A DNA stretch of 64,000 nucleotides from Haematobia irritans (Eukaryota > Arthropoda > Insecta > Diptera > Muscidae): contig NC_134400.1 in assembly GCF_050003625.1 (NCBI RefSeq), positions 222,558,085-222,622,084 of the forward strand. Direction: 5' to 3'. The notes under the pieces were generated by a model that did no database searches, was not told the origin of the DNA, and was given only the letters and a program-made list of their open reading frames with translations. The position numbers were made by a program, and so were the translations under genes. This document shows, piece by piece, positions 37,101-42,947 of this stretch (positions are counted from its first letter, which is position 1; the number at the start of each line of letters is the position of its first letter).

Positions 37101-40100
37101 CTTTATTTTCGTTTTTATTTAATTAAAATATAACAAGCTGGTTGCGCTTGGCGTTTCACAAAAAAATGGCTTTTTTAACAGTAGGGATGGCATATTACTT
37201 GCATGTACTTTTTGATGTACCTTTTCATGATGGTTGAAGTGACATTTACGAGTCTGTGGTAACGATGAGGTTGAAATGGAACTTTGAAATGCTGGCAGGG
37301 CACTGATGAGATGTTCTGGATAGAACACCAGTGCAACGATGTTCTGGATAGCTCATACAAATGTTGCATCCAGTGCAAAAAGAAAACAGCCCTAATATAA
37401 CAGTCTTGCCGTCTTTTGACTCATTAGCAACATCGCTTGAGATGAATCTTGATTTTAAAATACTATTTACATTACATTATTGTTAATTATTTGTATTGTA
37501 CTTTTTTCTCATTAGAATGTAATCGTACCTATACCTCTCTCAATGGCCAAATATATCTGGTAAATACTGGACGTAATCAAAACGTGTTTTGTAATGACAC
37601 AATTGTGGTTGGCAATAACTACAATTTGAATTTTTACATCAGCTATATGAATTTTATAAAATATAATTGCGAAAGTTTGCATTTCAGGGTAAGTTCCGTA
37701 AATGATGTTTTCATGAAATTGGGATACTTATTCTTTTTTTTCTATTTTTTAAGATAAGCGATTTGAAAACAAACAAAACGCTATATGATTATTGTACCTA
37801 CTCTTATCATTATGCTTCCGTTTTCACAACGACAAATGCTGTTCGCATTGAATTTATGAATTTCTCAACGATTTCATTCACATATTCAACGAGTAATCGG
37901 GACTTGACTCCCGGATGCGGCGGTACATTCCCATTTGCTCAAGGTTTCATACAAAGTCCTCCATACACAAATGATCGGAATTATTCAGAATGCCGTTGGA
38001 ATATCTCAGTGCCATCACCTAATGTTATATCACTAATTTTCCGATGTAAGTAAATGGATAATACTATGCATTATTTCTTACGCATATGCTAAAGTCTCAT
38101 CAATGGAATACACACAAAAAATTTTTCTTTGATTTCAATGAATAAGCCAAAATTTAAAATGTTTAAGATTTATTTTTGCTCAAAAATACTATATTTTAAT
38201 TGTTATTATTACTCTTTTATCGACTCATTTAAGATTTTTTTTCTTTTTAAAACACCGACGCTTTCCACGGATAAACTCATAATGTGAACGGCCAGATAAT
38301 GAAGCCGCCTACCAACTTTTGCCAGTCGGCGCCACCGCCGAACTCGACTCACAATTAGGCGCCATTTAATCAAAAATATGTATTTAAATCAGAAATATTT
38401 TTTTATATTTGTAGTATTTTCTGCCAAAATTTCACAATTTTCCGTCCACAATAATTCAATATCAAGTTGCTATAATAATTTTGCAAAATCCTCATTAATG
38501 CGCTTTACAGACTATCAGTTATTCCGGACGGAATGTCGGCGTTTGTTAAGAATCTTACAGTGCGTCGGATCGATACGACTTGTCAGCGATTACTAAATAA
38601 TCGGTAAATGTGTTATCGATACCATAAACATGCAGCAGTATCGATTATGCCTTCGGACTTAACTTATAATGTGCACAATATATGGGATATGTTCGACACG
38701 AGCACTATCGTCCGGAATAACTGATAGTCTGTAAAGCGCATAAGAAAATATGAATGGCAATTTGAATGTGAACGGCCATAATGCGCTTTACAGACTATCA
38801 GTTATTCCAGACCACAGTGCTCGTGTCGAACTTATCCCATATATTGTGCACTTTATAAGTTAAGTCCGAAGGCATAATCGATACTGCTGCATGTTTATGG
38901 GATCGATAACACATTTACCGATTATTTAGTTATCGTCGATAAGTCGTATCGATCCGACACACTGTAAAGGGCACCTTATATGGTTGGATAAACCCTGCGA
39001 CACAACACGTTGCGGCGACAAATCCGATAGTATAAGGTCGTGTTCGGTTGTCGCGGGGACGTGTTGGCATAAAATCAAGACAACTTTGATTTTTTCTGGT
39101 TGGGTGGTACAAATCATTGAGTGTAAGGGGATGTTCGACAAATTTATTTTTACATTAAAAACAGGCATTTCTGCAATGAAATTAGTGATGGATCGCCAAT
39201 TCTGGTTGAAAATTAAATAAATATATAAATCTAAACCAGTATTGTGGCAAAAACGTGGAAAAATTCCACTTCCAATCAATGGAAAACCAGGCGACAAGTA
39301 TTTTGAAATTCATCATGTAATTTGTAATATATTAAATGTGGATTACTTCAGGAATCATTGTTTTGACACATATACCAGGATTTTTTTATTATATTCTTCC
39401 ATTTTTTCAGTAAAAAATGGTTTCACCCATAAATCTTCATACAACTTCATTGTTTGTTTATGCTTCTTCTTATTTTTACATGTTGTTATCACATTTGTTC
39501 GTGCAGTGTAAGGGCAAAACTTGAACGAACACACAACAAATAGACGAACTTCTGTCGGAGTGTTTATCCGACCGTCTAAGGTCCGCTTAAGATTCTTTAC
39601 AAACACCGACATTCCGTCCGGAATAACTGATAGTCTGTAAAGCGCATAAGAAATGAATGAGCAAATGTGGTATTAAACATCTATCATAATATTTTCCCAA
39701 AGCAAAAAAAGTAATAGAGTAGGATTTATAATTAAAATCCAATAGTTACCTTTTCGACTATTTCCACGTGTTTTTTGAAATTTTATGGTATGTGTGAAAT
39801 GTATATTTCACATATATAACGTCAGAATTAGATAACCAACTTTAATTTGTCATAATATTGATTCTGTTGTTCTTTTTCCAGCATTCAATATGGGCCCTGA
39901 GACTAATTGCCACTTGGATAACGTAAAACTGTTCGATACTATGCCAGATGGTACCGAGAAATTGCTAAAAACTCTCTGTGGACCAGCGACACCTGGAGAA
40001 ATTACATCAAAAACAAATCGTTTAGCAATAGTATCAAAAAAATCTCCCAATTTCGATGGCACTGGTTGGAGTGTCAGATATGGAATGCTCAAGAATATGG

Positions 40101-40123
40101 CGGAGGGTCTTCTAATCGAATAA
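6582..40123 (+). CDS. Cubn: Cubilin, complete 22-exon gene (3648 aa)
   Basis: Large extracellular endocytic receptor. In vertebrates cubilin, anchored by amnionless, takes up intrinsic factor-B12, albumin and other ligands; in Drosophila it serves nephrocyte protein uptake. Coding exons: 6582-7118, 7896-7999, 8392-8788, 8847-9083, 9140-9892, 9953-10276, 10361-10523, 10930-11162, 11223-11569, 11632-11771, 11828-12005, 17513-19152, 21277-21356, 21986-22472, 22652-22809, 23035-24812, 25863-28224, 28290-28469, 28534-28675, 37516-37688, 37754-38045, 39882-40123. All junctions are GT-AG and phases agree. The start was chosen because it opens with a signal peptide (residues 1 to about 21). Residues about 95-145 form a heptad-rich coiled coil (trimerisation inferred); 147-489 are eight EGF domains; 494-3648 are 27 CUB domains. 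There is no transmembrane segment or internal stop. Exon limits are by eye; an unseen alternative exon cannot be excluded. Confidence 0.95.
7119..7895 (+). other. Cubn: Cubn intron 1
   Basis: 777-nt intron between GTAAGT and TTATATAG. AT-rich, with no recognised repeat or gene. Confidence 0.8.
7896..7999 (+). CDS. Cubn: Cubn exon 2 (aa 180-214)
   Basis: Completes EGF1 (GKTCE) and encodes most of EGF2 (DIDECYLWAG...CINTPGSY), a calcium-binding type EGF by its DIDEC start. Ends in phase 2 before GTAAAC. Confidence 0.92.
8392..8788 (+). CDS. Cubn: Cubn exon 3 (aa 214-346)
   Basis: Begins with CTCPKGFSGTHC closing EGF2, then EGF3 (LCGHGVCVPANN), EGF4 (DVDECESSRNPC) and the start of EGF5 (DVDECSINNGGC). 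Acceptor AATTATAG. Intron 2 before it (8000-8391, 392 nt) contains nothing recognised. Confidence 0.93.
8847..9083 (+). CDS. Cubn: Cubn exon 4 (aa 347-425)
   Basis: Finishes EGF5 (GSFHCGRCPLGWIGDGHSC), carries EGF6 (SCNREEICHPQAQC...CTCPHG) and opens EGF7 (SCEQHICQ). Exactly 79 codons, phase 0 on both sides; the intron before it is 58 nt. Confidence 0.93.
9140..9892 (+). CDS. Cubn: Cubn exon 5 (aa 426-676)
   Basis: Completes EGF7 (NNGTCLVTGRGTSCLCPSGY), holds EGF8 (DGCHPNPCENGASC), all of CUB1 (from SVCATVQ) and most of CUB2 (CGDDRELDVGDEG...). Donor TTTAAG|GTAGAC is a weaker but acceptable site; joining to exon 6 restores the CUB motif SFKIYDA. Confidence 0.93.
9953..10276 (+). CDS. Cubn: Cubn exon 6 (aa 677-784)
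   Basis: Ends CUB2 (IYDADLLLKEYC) and begins CUB3 at CGGIFTEATG. It stops at ATCGAG|GTAATA immediately before a poly-C tract. Phase 0. Confidence 0.9.
10277..10360 (+). other. Cubn: Cubn intron 6, 84 nt, open in frame, poly-C
   Basis: This short intron has a donor GTAATA and acceptor AATTTCAG, is a multiple of three and contains no stop, so retention would insert 28 residues including a proline run. The CUB match IIE|IYDG supports splicing it out. Confidence 0.8.
10284..10307 (+). repeat. Poly-C homopolymer, 24 bases
   Basis: An uninterrupted run of 24 C lies seven bases inside intron 6. The length may be variable or affected by assembly. Confidence 0.95.
10361..10523 (+). CDS. Cubn: Cubn exon 7 (aa 785-839)
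   Basis: Second half of CUB3: IYDGKTDEDANLLTSCGG to FKAKYSR. Ends in phase 1 at GAG|GTAGAT. The following 406-nt intron holds no recognised element. Confidence 0.9.
10930..11162 (+). CDS. Cubn: Cubn exon 8 (aa 839-916)
   Basis: First part of CUB4: VCEFTFSDPDDNVISSPNYP, a typical CUB opening, then a low-complexity acidic/Asn stretch (NGNQTNTMDDDS). Donor GAT|GTGAGA. Confidence 0.9.
11223..11569 (+). CDS. Cubn: Cubn exon 9 (aa 917-1032)
   Basis: Completes CUB4 (FRLEYRFIETH) and encodes most of CUB5 from CGGVYTRKKG. Phase 2 donor AA|GTAAGC. In the vertebrate protein CUB5-8 bind intrinsic factor-B12; whether that function holds in a fly is unknown. Confidence 0.92.
11632..11771 (+). CDS. Cubn: Cubn exon 10 (aa 1032-1079)
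   Basis: Last part of CUB5 (NNTLPNVKINETF...NSSL), with two N-glycosylation sequons (NET, NSS). Acceptor TTTTTTTCAG, donor G|GTATGC. Too short to be obvious as an ORF, but both phases fit. Confidence 0.9.
11828..12005 (+). CDS. Cubn: Cubn exon 11 (aa 1079-1138)
   Basis: First half of CUB6: DCGGNFTWLYGSIHSPNWP to DWSDILEIR. Acceptor AATGCAG, donor AG|GTAAAA, followed by the 5.5-kb intron 11. Confidence 0.92.
12337..13194. mobile_element. Non-autonomous hAT-type element (858 bp)
   Basis: Terminal inverted repeats CAGTGTTGCCA / TGGCAACACTG lie between perfect 8-bp target duplications ATAGTAGC (12329-12336, 13195-13202). The subterminal regions are rich in TCCCCAAAA words. No transposase. A CAGTGTTGCC end with an 8-bp duplication is typical of hAT. 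Confidence 0.85.
13497..14038. mobile_element. hAT-type MITE made of GTGAGTCACGA repeats (542 bp)
   Basis: Ends TAGAGTTGTGCAC and GTGTACACCTCTA are imperfect inverted repeats flanked by 8-bp duplications GCCCAGTG / GCCCATTG (one mismatch). The body is almost entirely permutations of ACTCACGCACACTCACG. No ORF. A truncated relative is at 54262-54708. Confidence 0.78.
14140..14450 (+). mobile_element. tRNA-derived SINE, copy 3
   Basis: Diverged, with A-box region GTGGTGCAATTG, B box GGTTCAATTCC and the usual body through GATACATCGGGCTG. Two small internal deletions relative to copy 4. No clear target duplication seen. Confidence 0.85.
14480..15300. mobile_element. AT-rich inverted-repeat element with embedded SINE-like segment
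   Basis: The ends ACACTGTTAGAAAAATATG and the complementary CGATTTTTTTTGAGGGTGT are loosely inverted, and both arms are filled with ACATATGTTAGAA/AACATATAATATG words. The middle contains a (GA)n microsatellite at about 14750-14768 and a degenerate tRNA-like segment at 14925-15000. No coding sequence. Confidence 0.5.
15955..16035 (-). mobile_element. Second tRNA-derived SINE family, head
   Basis: Read on the minus strand it shows an A box TAGCTCAGTGG (16009-16019) and a B box GGTTCGATTCT (15965-15975) at tRNA-like spacing, followed by a T/A-rich tail. It lacks a full acceptor stem, so I call it a SINE head or tRNA-like fragment. A degraded plus-strand relative is at 14925-15000. Confidence 0.6.
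16138..16697 (+). mobile_element. SINE fragment split by a MITE
   Basis: GGGCACCGTGGAGCAGTG (16139-16156) reads as the A-box part, and GGGTCGTGGGTTCGATCCC (about 16667-16685) as the B-box part. Between them lies the MITE at 16162-16647. Confidence 0.5.
16162..16647. mobile_element. TACACCCAAAGAAA MITE (486 bp), GTTTGCTGA-rich
   Basis: Ends TACACCCAAAGAAATTTG and AAAGTCTGCT-type arms are loosely inverted; the body carries CAGCAAACAAAATGTTTGCTG. A second copy at 54044-56643 shares order and sequence but is split by later insertions. Confidence 0.6.
17513..19152 (+). CDS. Cubn: Cubn exon 12 (aa 1138-1685)
   Basis: Long exon encoding the rest of CUB6, complete CUB7 to CUB10 (CGGKLTSYKG, CQMTLDHMQG, CGEILTKEFG, CGGLVRSHYS starts) and the first part of CUB11 (CGGKIETDSG). 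Repeated SPNFP/SPNYP motifs and paired cysteines are clear. Ends GAG G|GTAAGC, phase 1. Confidence 0.96.
19599..19830 (-). mobile_element. tRNA-derived SINE, degraded minus-strand fragment
   Basis: ATGTTAAGCTCAATGACCAG through AAATGTCACCAG matches the reverse complement of the SINE body. The head is rearranged and ends near CTAACCATTGCA. Confidence 0.7.
19956..20335 (+). mobile_element. AGGGCTGTTTTC MITE, first of a flush pair
   Basis: Nearly identical to the element that follows, but lacking the right-terminal 40 bp: it runs directly into the left end of its neighbour at AAAT|AGGGCTG. Confidence 0.85.
20336..20753 (+). mobile_element. AGGGCTGTTTTC MITE, full-length 418-bp copy
   Basis: Inverted ends AGGGCTGTTTTCTTTTAGCA and TGCTAAAAGAAAACAGCCCT pair perfectly. 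If the outer A/T belongs to the target, the duplication is TA, pointing to a Tc1/mariner-type MITE. Other copies are at 4945-5292 and 36046-37393. Confidence 0.85.
21277..21356 (+). CDS. Cubn: Cubn exon 13 (aa 1685-1711), 80 nt
   Basis: Small middle exon of CUB11 encoding SVININILEWDCFC and SSCTDRGLG. Acceptor TTTACAG, donor GGG|GTAAGT; it bridges phase 1 to phase 0 exactly. Too short to stand alone but required for the CUB fold. Confidence 0.88.
21357..21985 (+). other. Cubn: Cubn intron 13 with MITE relic (21619-21852)
   Basis: Bases 21619-21852 are a diverged copy of the ATGCGCTTTACAG MITE interior: GACAGTGCTCGTGTCGAACA, GGGATCGATGACACATTTA and GACATTCCGTCCG occur in the same order, but the termini are eroded. 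Confidence 0.65.
21986..22472 (+). CDS. Cubn: Cubn exon 14 (aa 1712-1874)
   Basis: Finishes CUB11 (YVKNYDIAQKRGDEPIFMC) and encodes CUB12 from CGGNLKMGRGTLVSPYYP to KLKWNY. Acceptor TTTTTCAG; donor TATG|GTAAGT. Confidence 0.95.
22652..22809 (+). CDS. Cubn: Cubn exon 15 (aa 1874-1926)
   Basis: First half of CUB13 (NKTYGSIDSPPVSLL...FNQYMEGLK). No cysteine is present, unlike neighbouring CUB domains. Acceptor TACCCTAG, donor AAG|GTACTC. Phase and length (158 nt) fit the flanking exons. Confidence 0.85.
23035..24812 (+). CDS. Cubn: Cubn exon 16 (aa 1927-2519)
   Basis: Second half of CUB13 (LYDGFDESALG), CUB14 (CHTEKMLASN...SPNYP), CUB15 (CGSNITQSVG), CUB16 (CNEEFRLIPE), CUB17 (CGGSYNSNSG) and the start of CUB18 (CMQDITGDSG). 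Ends ACG GG|GTAAGT in phase 2. Many N-glycosylation sequons. Confidence 0.96.
24813..25862 (+). other. Cubn: Cubn intron 16 (1050 nt), nothing recognised
   Basis: Donor GTAAGT, acceptor TTTTTATAG. Less AT-skewed than most introns here, but I find no repeat shared with the window and no coding exon that would fit the phase. Confidence 0.75.
25863..28224 (+). CDS. Cubn: Cubn exon 17 (aa 2519-3306)
   Basis: Largest exon (2362 nt): end of CUB18, CUB19 (CPPNIGPEDG), CUB20 (CGGKFTLSNN), CUB21 (CGSETKIIQG), CUB22 (CSAVFNVTSE), CUB23 (CGGNVTTSYT), CUB24 (CNERIFLTDG) and the start of CUB25 (CGALMEKVLE). Several domains here are diverged and keep only the framework aromatic and cysteine pairs. Confidence 0.96.
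28290..28469 (+). CDS. Cubn: Cubn exon 18 (aa 3307-3366)
   Basis: Middle of CUB25: NYPPNVHCTWRFGFKMRRR to CLDYIIIKDLY. Exactly 60 codons, phase 0 both sides. Acceptor CATTTTCAG. Confidence 0.92.
28534..28675 (+). CDS. Cubn: Cubn exon 19 (aa 3367-3414)
   Basis: End of CUB25 (SSYEICGNITNYTIP...EGKGFEAILGERE). Donor GAA A|GTAAGT, phase 1, followed by the 8.8-kb intron 19. Confidence 0.92.
28727..29278 (-). mobile_element. 3' end of a non-LTR retrotransposon
   Basis: On the minus strand it encodes a LINE ORF2 C-terminus: IENIMWIFRARCRVLQ, then a zinc-knuckle-like LCNI..NLQERESTIHYVGTCP, ending at a stop at 28887-28889, plus a short UTR finishing in (TAAC)n. The second cysteine codon of the knuckle is a TGA stop. 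5' truncated, as is usual for LINE insertions. Clade not assigned. Confidence 0.75.
30464..31148. mobile_element. hAT-like insertion in the mini-me-like element
   Basis: Ends CAGTGTTGC and GCAACATTG resemble the hAT element at 12337, and the body carries GTAGGG words near both ends. No convincing 8-bp duplication is visible, so the limits are approximate. Confidence 0.5.
30655..30905 (+). repeat. Minisatellite, about 31-bp unit
   Basis: About eight diverged tandem copies of a unit resembling AAAATTTTATTTCTATAGAA, inside the hAT-like insertion. ORFs through it are artefacts of the repeat. Confidence 0.8.
31409..31470. repeat. Dispersed repeat, copy of the window start
   Basis: Shares CAACCACCAACTTAATTCAA and CTGTTAAATAGCGCTCC with bases 1-58. 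It lies just after the end of the mini-me-like element. Confidence 0.6.
32198..32544 (+). mobile_element. tRNA-derived SINE, copy 4, intact
   Basis: Complete head with A box TGGTGCAATGG and B box GGTTCGATTCC, body and CCTAA tail. A perfect 14-bp target duplication TAAGCACTTCTCGT flanks it (32184-32197, 32545-32558). This is probably one of the youngest insertions in the window. Confidence 0.95.
33208..34393 (-). mobile_element. Himar1-like mariner, near full length (1186 bp)
   Basis: 27-bp inverted ends: the right end is 26/27 and the left end 26/27 compared with the perfect ends at 3955-4770. TA duplications lie at 33206-33207 and 34394-34395. The transposase is on the minus strand and broken. 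Confidence 0.95.
33295..34212 (-). pseudogene. Himar1-like mariner transposase, two nonsense changes and a frameshift
   Basis: The ATG at 34212 opens the N-terminal DNA-binding part (MEKKEFRVLVKYCFLKGKN, then KSTIIDWYAKFKRGEM and WVPRELTFDQKQQ). A TAG at 33799-33801 and a TGA at 33709-33711 interrupt the frame; both are consistent with C-to-T changes in glutamine and arginine codons. The catalytic DETW, QDNAPCH and APSDFF aspartates remain, the last two 34 residues apart (DD34D). A one-base loss near 33313 wrecks the C-terminus (GKKLAAMKW). A short in-frame deletion lies near EALKERVGH. Confidence 0.93.
34985..35945. repeat. Short copy of the TACACGCAAA element, hit by an LTR
   Basis: GGAAGAAAAGTATATACTTT, ATAAACGTTTATTCTTTT and CCAGATATGTTCGG follow the order of 15711-16740 but skip the segment of about 900 bp that carries SINE and MITE sequence there. 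Interrupted by the solo LTR. Confidence 0.6.
35150..35754. mobile_element. Solo LTR (605 bp), probably Ty3/Gypsy type
   Basis: Begins TGTTACGTTTTT and ends TTCGTAACA, an imperfect TG...CA inverted pair, with a perfect 4-bp target duplication ATAC (35146-35149, 35755-35758). The related repeat at 16770-16790 shows the empty site (ACATTGTACTATATT). No internal retroelement sequence is present, so it is a recombination product. Gypsy is inferred from the ends and duplication length. Confidence 0.75.
36046..37393 (+). mobile_element. AGGGCTGTTTTC MITE copy, split by another element
   Basis: Left part 36046-36372 and right part 37300-37393 rejoin into a 418-bp-family element when the 36373-37299 insertion is removed. 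The right end reads GTGCAAAAAGAAAACAGCCC. Confidence 0.85.
36373..37299. mobile_element. 927-bp element with CCTGCCAACATTT ends and 4-bp duplication
   Basis: Inverted ends CCTGCCAACATTT / AAATGCTGGCAGG lie between 4-bp duplications GCAC (36369-36372, 37300-37303). The empty site is preserved at 20269-20280. No transposase ORF; superfamily not assigned. It contains an (AATA)n run near 37066-37083. Confidence 0.75.
37516..37688 (+). CDS. Cubn: Cubn exon 20 (aa 3414-3471)
   Basis: First half of CUB26: CNRTYTSLNGQIYLVNTG to YNCESLHFR. Acceptor TCTCATTAG, donor AGG|GTAAGT. Diverged, but the CUB spacing is kept. Confidence 0.92.
37754..38045 (+). CDS. Cubn: Cubn exon 21 (aa 3472-3569)
   Basis: Second half of CUB26 (ISDLKTNKTLYDYCTY) and first half of CUB27 (CGGTFPFAQGFIQSPPY to NVISLIFR). 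Donor CGAT|GTAAGT, phase 1. Confidence 0.93.
38498..38741. mobile_element. ATGCGCTTTACAG MITE, 244-bp copy
   Basis: Complete, with both inverted ends (ATGCGCTTTACAGACTATCA and TGATAGTCTGTAAAGCGCAT) and the internal palindromic GATCGATA words. Confidence 0.9.
38781..39647. mobile_element. ATGCGCTTTACAG MITE copy, interrupted
   Basis: Same family with the interior in the opposite orientation to 38498-38741. It is split at 38967 by the 38968-39587 element and resumes at GATTCTTTACAAACACCGAC. Confidence 0.88.
38968..39587. mobile_element. 620-bp element with TAA duplication (PIF/Harbinger-like)
   Basis: Imperfect inverted ends AGGGCACCTTA / TAAGGTCCGCT, with further pairing of GGTTGGATAAAC and GTTTATCCGACC, lie between TAA copies (38965-38967, 39588-39590). 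A 3-bp TWA duplication is typical of PIF/Harbinger. No ORF of note. Confidence 0.65.
39882..40123 (+). CDS. Cubn: Cubn exon 22, terminal (aa 3569-3648)
   Basis: Second half of CUB27 (SFNMGPETNCHLDNVKLFD to GTGWSVRYG), then a short tail KNMAEGLLIE and stop TAA at 40121-40123. The tail is hydrophilic with no membrane anchor or GPI-like end, as expected for a receptor held by a partner. A duplicate is at 3193-3434. Confidence 0.93.
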
Positions 40124-40124
40124 A
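40119..40124 (+). terminator. Cubn: Candidate poly(A) signal overlapping the Cubn stop codon
   Basis: The stop TAA lies inside AATAAA. No other perfect hexamer follows within the next 60 bases, so cleavage shortly downstream would give an extremely short 3' UTR. The paralog exon reads AATGAA here. This is a sequence match only. Confidence 0.35.
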
Positions 40125-40196
40125 GCATTCTACGAAAATATTAGAATTTTTTTAATTAATATCACGCTTTCCCACTGACTTAAGGTTGAGTTACAT

Positions 40197-42947
40197 CCCA
40201 ATAAACACAAACGTTTGAAAAATACTAAAATTCAATAATTTTTCAAACATTTTTTCAAAGGATTAGGGTAATATTCAAGTTGAGAAAATCGCGTTCTCAA
40301 CAAAAAACAGACATTACCCTCAACAGTAAAATTCAACACAATAGCAATAATTTCTCAATTGTAATCCTCAAATTGAAATGCATCGCTACTCAATAATTTC
40401 TCAAACAGTTTTCAATGTGAGAAAAATAAAAAATTAGCATTGTTGCGAATACTTCCAAACCACAATTTGTATGAAAGTCAATCCTAGTTTTAACTGAAAG
40501 TCAATACTAAATTTCTAGGGATTTTGTAAATTTTATTATTTTTTCGTTAACAAATATAATAATATTAAAAATAACATTAATAATATATAAAAATAATATA
40601 ATACCAATCAAAACGTAATTATCTTATTAAAGGTATTAATAAATAAAACTATGAATACAACTTTAAATATTTTAAACATTTTTACATGTATAATTCCATT
40701 TCCTCCATAATGTTGGTGTCAAATAACTATTAATTAATATGCTGGCAATTTGAAATAATTACTATCGAGGAACTTGCTGGCTTGTGTGTTAGAATAGATT
40801 CCAGCAAGAGGAAATCACAAAATATCAAACTGATGACTGGATGTAAATTGATGTAATGCACATTTTCATCCAGAAGTTCGTGATATAGGAATTGTTGCAC
40901 TTAGTTTTAATTGTAAGTTTTCTGAAAACTTTTCTTTGTTGTTCCCTTCATCGGTTTTTCATCGGCCAACATCTTCCAAAAATATACCATCCAATGATTT
41001 TAGTTTTCTGCAAAACAGTCGAGTTTTGTGATTTCCATTATGTTTTCATTTCAATTTTTATTTGTATTTCTTCCAACTGACCACGTACTTCGTGACACAA
41101 AATGTATTGAAAACCACAAAATTCGATTTCCTCAAGAACGTTGGTGTTACAAAACTGTTGTTATTAAAATACTGGCAATTTTCAGGAACTTGATGACCAG
41201 ATAATTGGAATAAATTTCCAGCAATTTCAATTCACAAAATAACAAATTAAACCGATGATGCGATGTAAATGAAACTATCGATGTGATGCGAATTATCATC
41301 CAGTATTTGTTGATATAGAAAAGCATAAATACCAAGTTTTTTTTGGTTGCACTTTGACTTATGGAAACTTTCTTTTCTCGATAAAGGTGGGTATTAAGTT
41401 CGAGTTTAGCCGCTAAAATCCTCATTTTTTCACGATTACTTTTCTTTAGTAATCCATTTTAATGAATACAAACTTTGTGCAAATTTTCTTTGGGATATTC
41501 CCCATCAAGTTATAATGAAATCTGCAACAACCCAATAAACACAGGATGAGCGTTTTTCAAATGCAACACCTCTTCAGTTTGAGGGTAAATATAATTTTCA
41601 ACATAAATTCAACTTGACTTGAAATAGCTCATCTTCAATACATCTTCAAATTGTTTGCGAATTACTTCCAATTTGCCAAAATGTTGACGAAATCTTTGAA
41701 AAGGTGTTGAAGATAATATGAGAAAACTTTGACAAAACACTACCCTAAAATGCAACGAAAAAACCATGTGGTTTTCAATACTTATTTGTGCAACGAAGTT
41801 CGTGGTCAAGTGCAAGAAATAAAATAAATGGAAAATTTTAGACAAATAACCAAATAGTTTATAAAAATGGGTAAGTGAAAATAAAAAATGAAATAAAACT
41901 TTAAGGAAGTCACTAAATGTATATCTCTTTGCAGAAAACTAAAATTACGTTCTTGAAAACATTAAAAAGCTGACCGGTGAAAAAATGGTGGACAATTAAC
42001 TGGAACTGCTTCAAATAGTTTATAATAATTGGTACGTCAATATGAAAAATTAAATCAACACTTTAGAGAAGTCACTAAATCTAAATCTCTTTGCAGAAAA
42101 CTAAAATCTTTGGATGCTACATTCTTGCAAACATCATTAAGAAGCTGACCAATTAAAAATGAGTGGCTTATCGACAAGAAAAAGTTTCCAGAAACATTAC
42201 AAGTGCAACCAATTAAAATTGTTAAAAACAACAAATTGTTGAAATCAACAACTTCTGGATGAAAATGTGCATCACATCGTCAGTTTAATTCATATGCTAT
42301 TATCAGTTTAAAATGGATATTTTGTGAATTCCTTCTGCTGGAAATCAATTCTAACACGCGGTTCAGTACGTTCCTAATTTTAAATTACACGCATGTTAAT
42401 AAATTGTAATGCTGTTTTATGACACCAAAAGGAAGGAAAACGAATTAACAATGCAGAAGTGTTTATTAATAATGTTTAAGATATTTAAAGTTTTGTTGTT
42501 TGTTTTTATTTTGTTCTTATTTGTTGATATGTTTAATAAGATTATTATTTATCAATTGGTATTGTAGTGTATTATGTAGTGTAGTGTATTATTATATATT
42601 ATTATATATTTTATTTTGATGAGAATGAATGACTTTCGATTTGAAGTGGGGATATCATTCATACAAATTTAGGTTGAAAAGTATTTGCAACGATGTTAAT
42701 TTTGAATTTGACTCGCATCGAAAATTGTTTGACAAATTATTGAGTAGCGATGCATTTCAATTTGAGGATAACACTTGAGATATTATTGCTAATGTGTTGA
42801 ATTTCACTGTTGAGGGTAATGTCTGTTTTTTGTTGAGAACGCGATTTTCTCAACAATTTCTCAACTTGAATATTACCCTAATCCTTTGAAAAAATGTTTG
42901 AAAAATTGTTGAAATTTAGCATTTTTCAAACGTTTGTGTTTATTGGG
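40197..42947. mobile_element. Large inverted-repeat element, arms of about 250 bp
   Basis: The left arm begins CCCAATAAACACAAACGTTTG and the right arm ends with its complement, CAAACGTTTGTGTTTATTGGG. Pairing continues through CAAAGGATTAGGGTAATATTC and GAAATGCATCGC. The interior has diverged direct and inverted copies of AACTTCTGGATGAAAATG-type sequence and no long ORF. It interlocks with the next element. Confidence 0.65.

Larger units (their letters stand above)
28676..37515 (+). other. Cubn: Cubn intron 19 (8840 nt), stacked transposons
   Basis: Starts GTAAGT and ends TCTCATTAG. It contains a LINE 3' end, a mini-me-like element, a SINE, a mariner, a solo LTR and nested MITEs, all listed separately. 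Bases 31471-32183, 32545-33207 and 34394-34984 hold no recognised element beyond short relics. Confidence 0.85.
38046..39881 (+). other. Cubn: Cubn intron 21 with two MITEs
   Basis: GTAAGT to TTTTTCCAG. The first 450 nt hold nothing recognised. The rest is two head-on ATGCGCTTTACAG MITEs, one carrying a further insertion, then about 230 nt of AT-rich sequence before the last exon. Confidence 0.85.
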
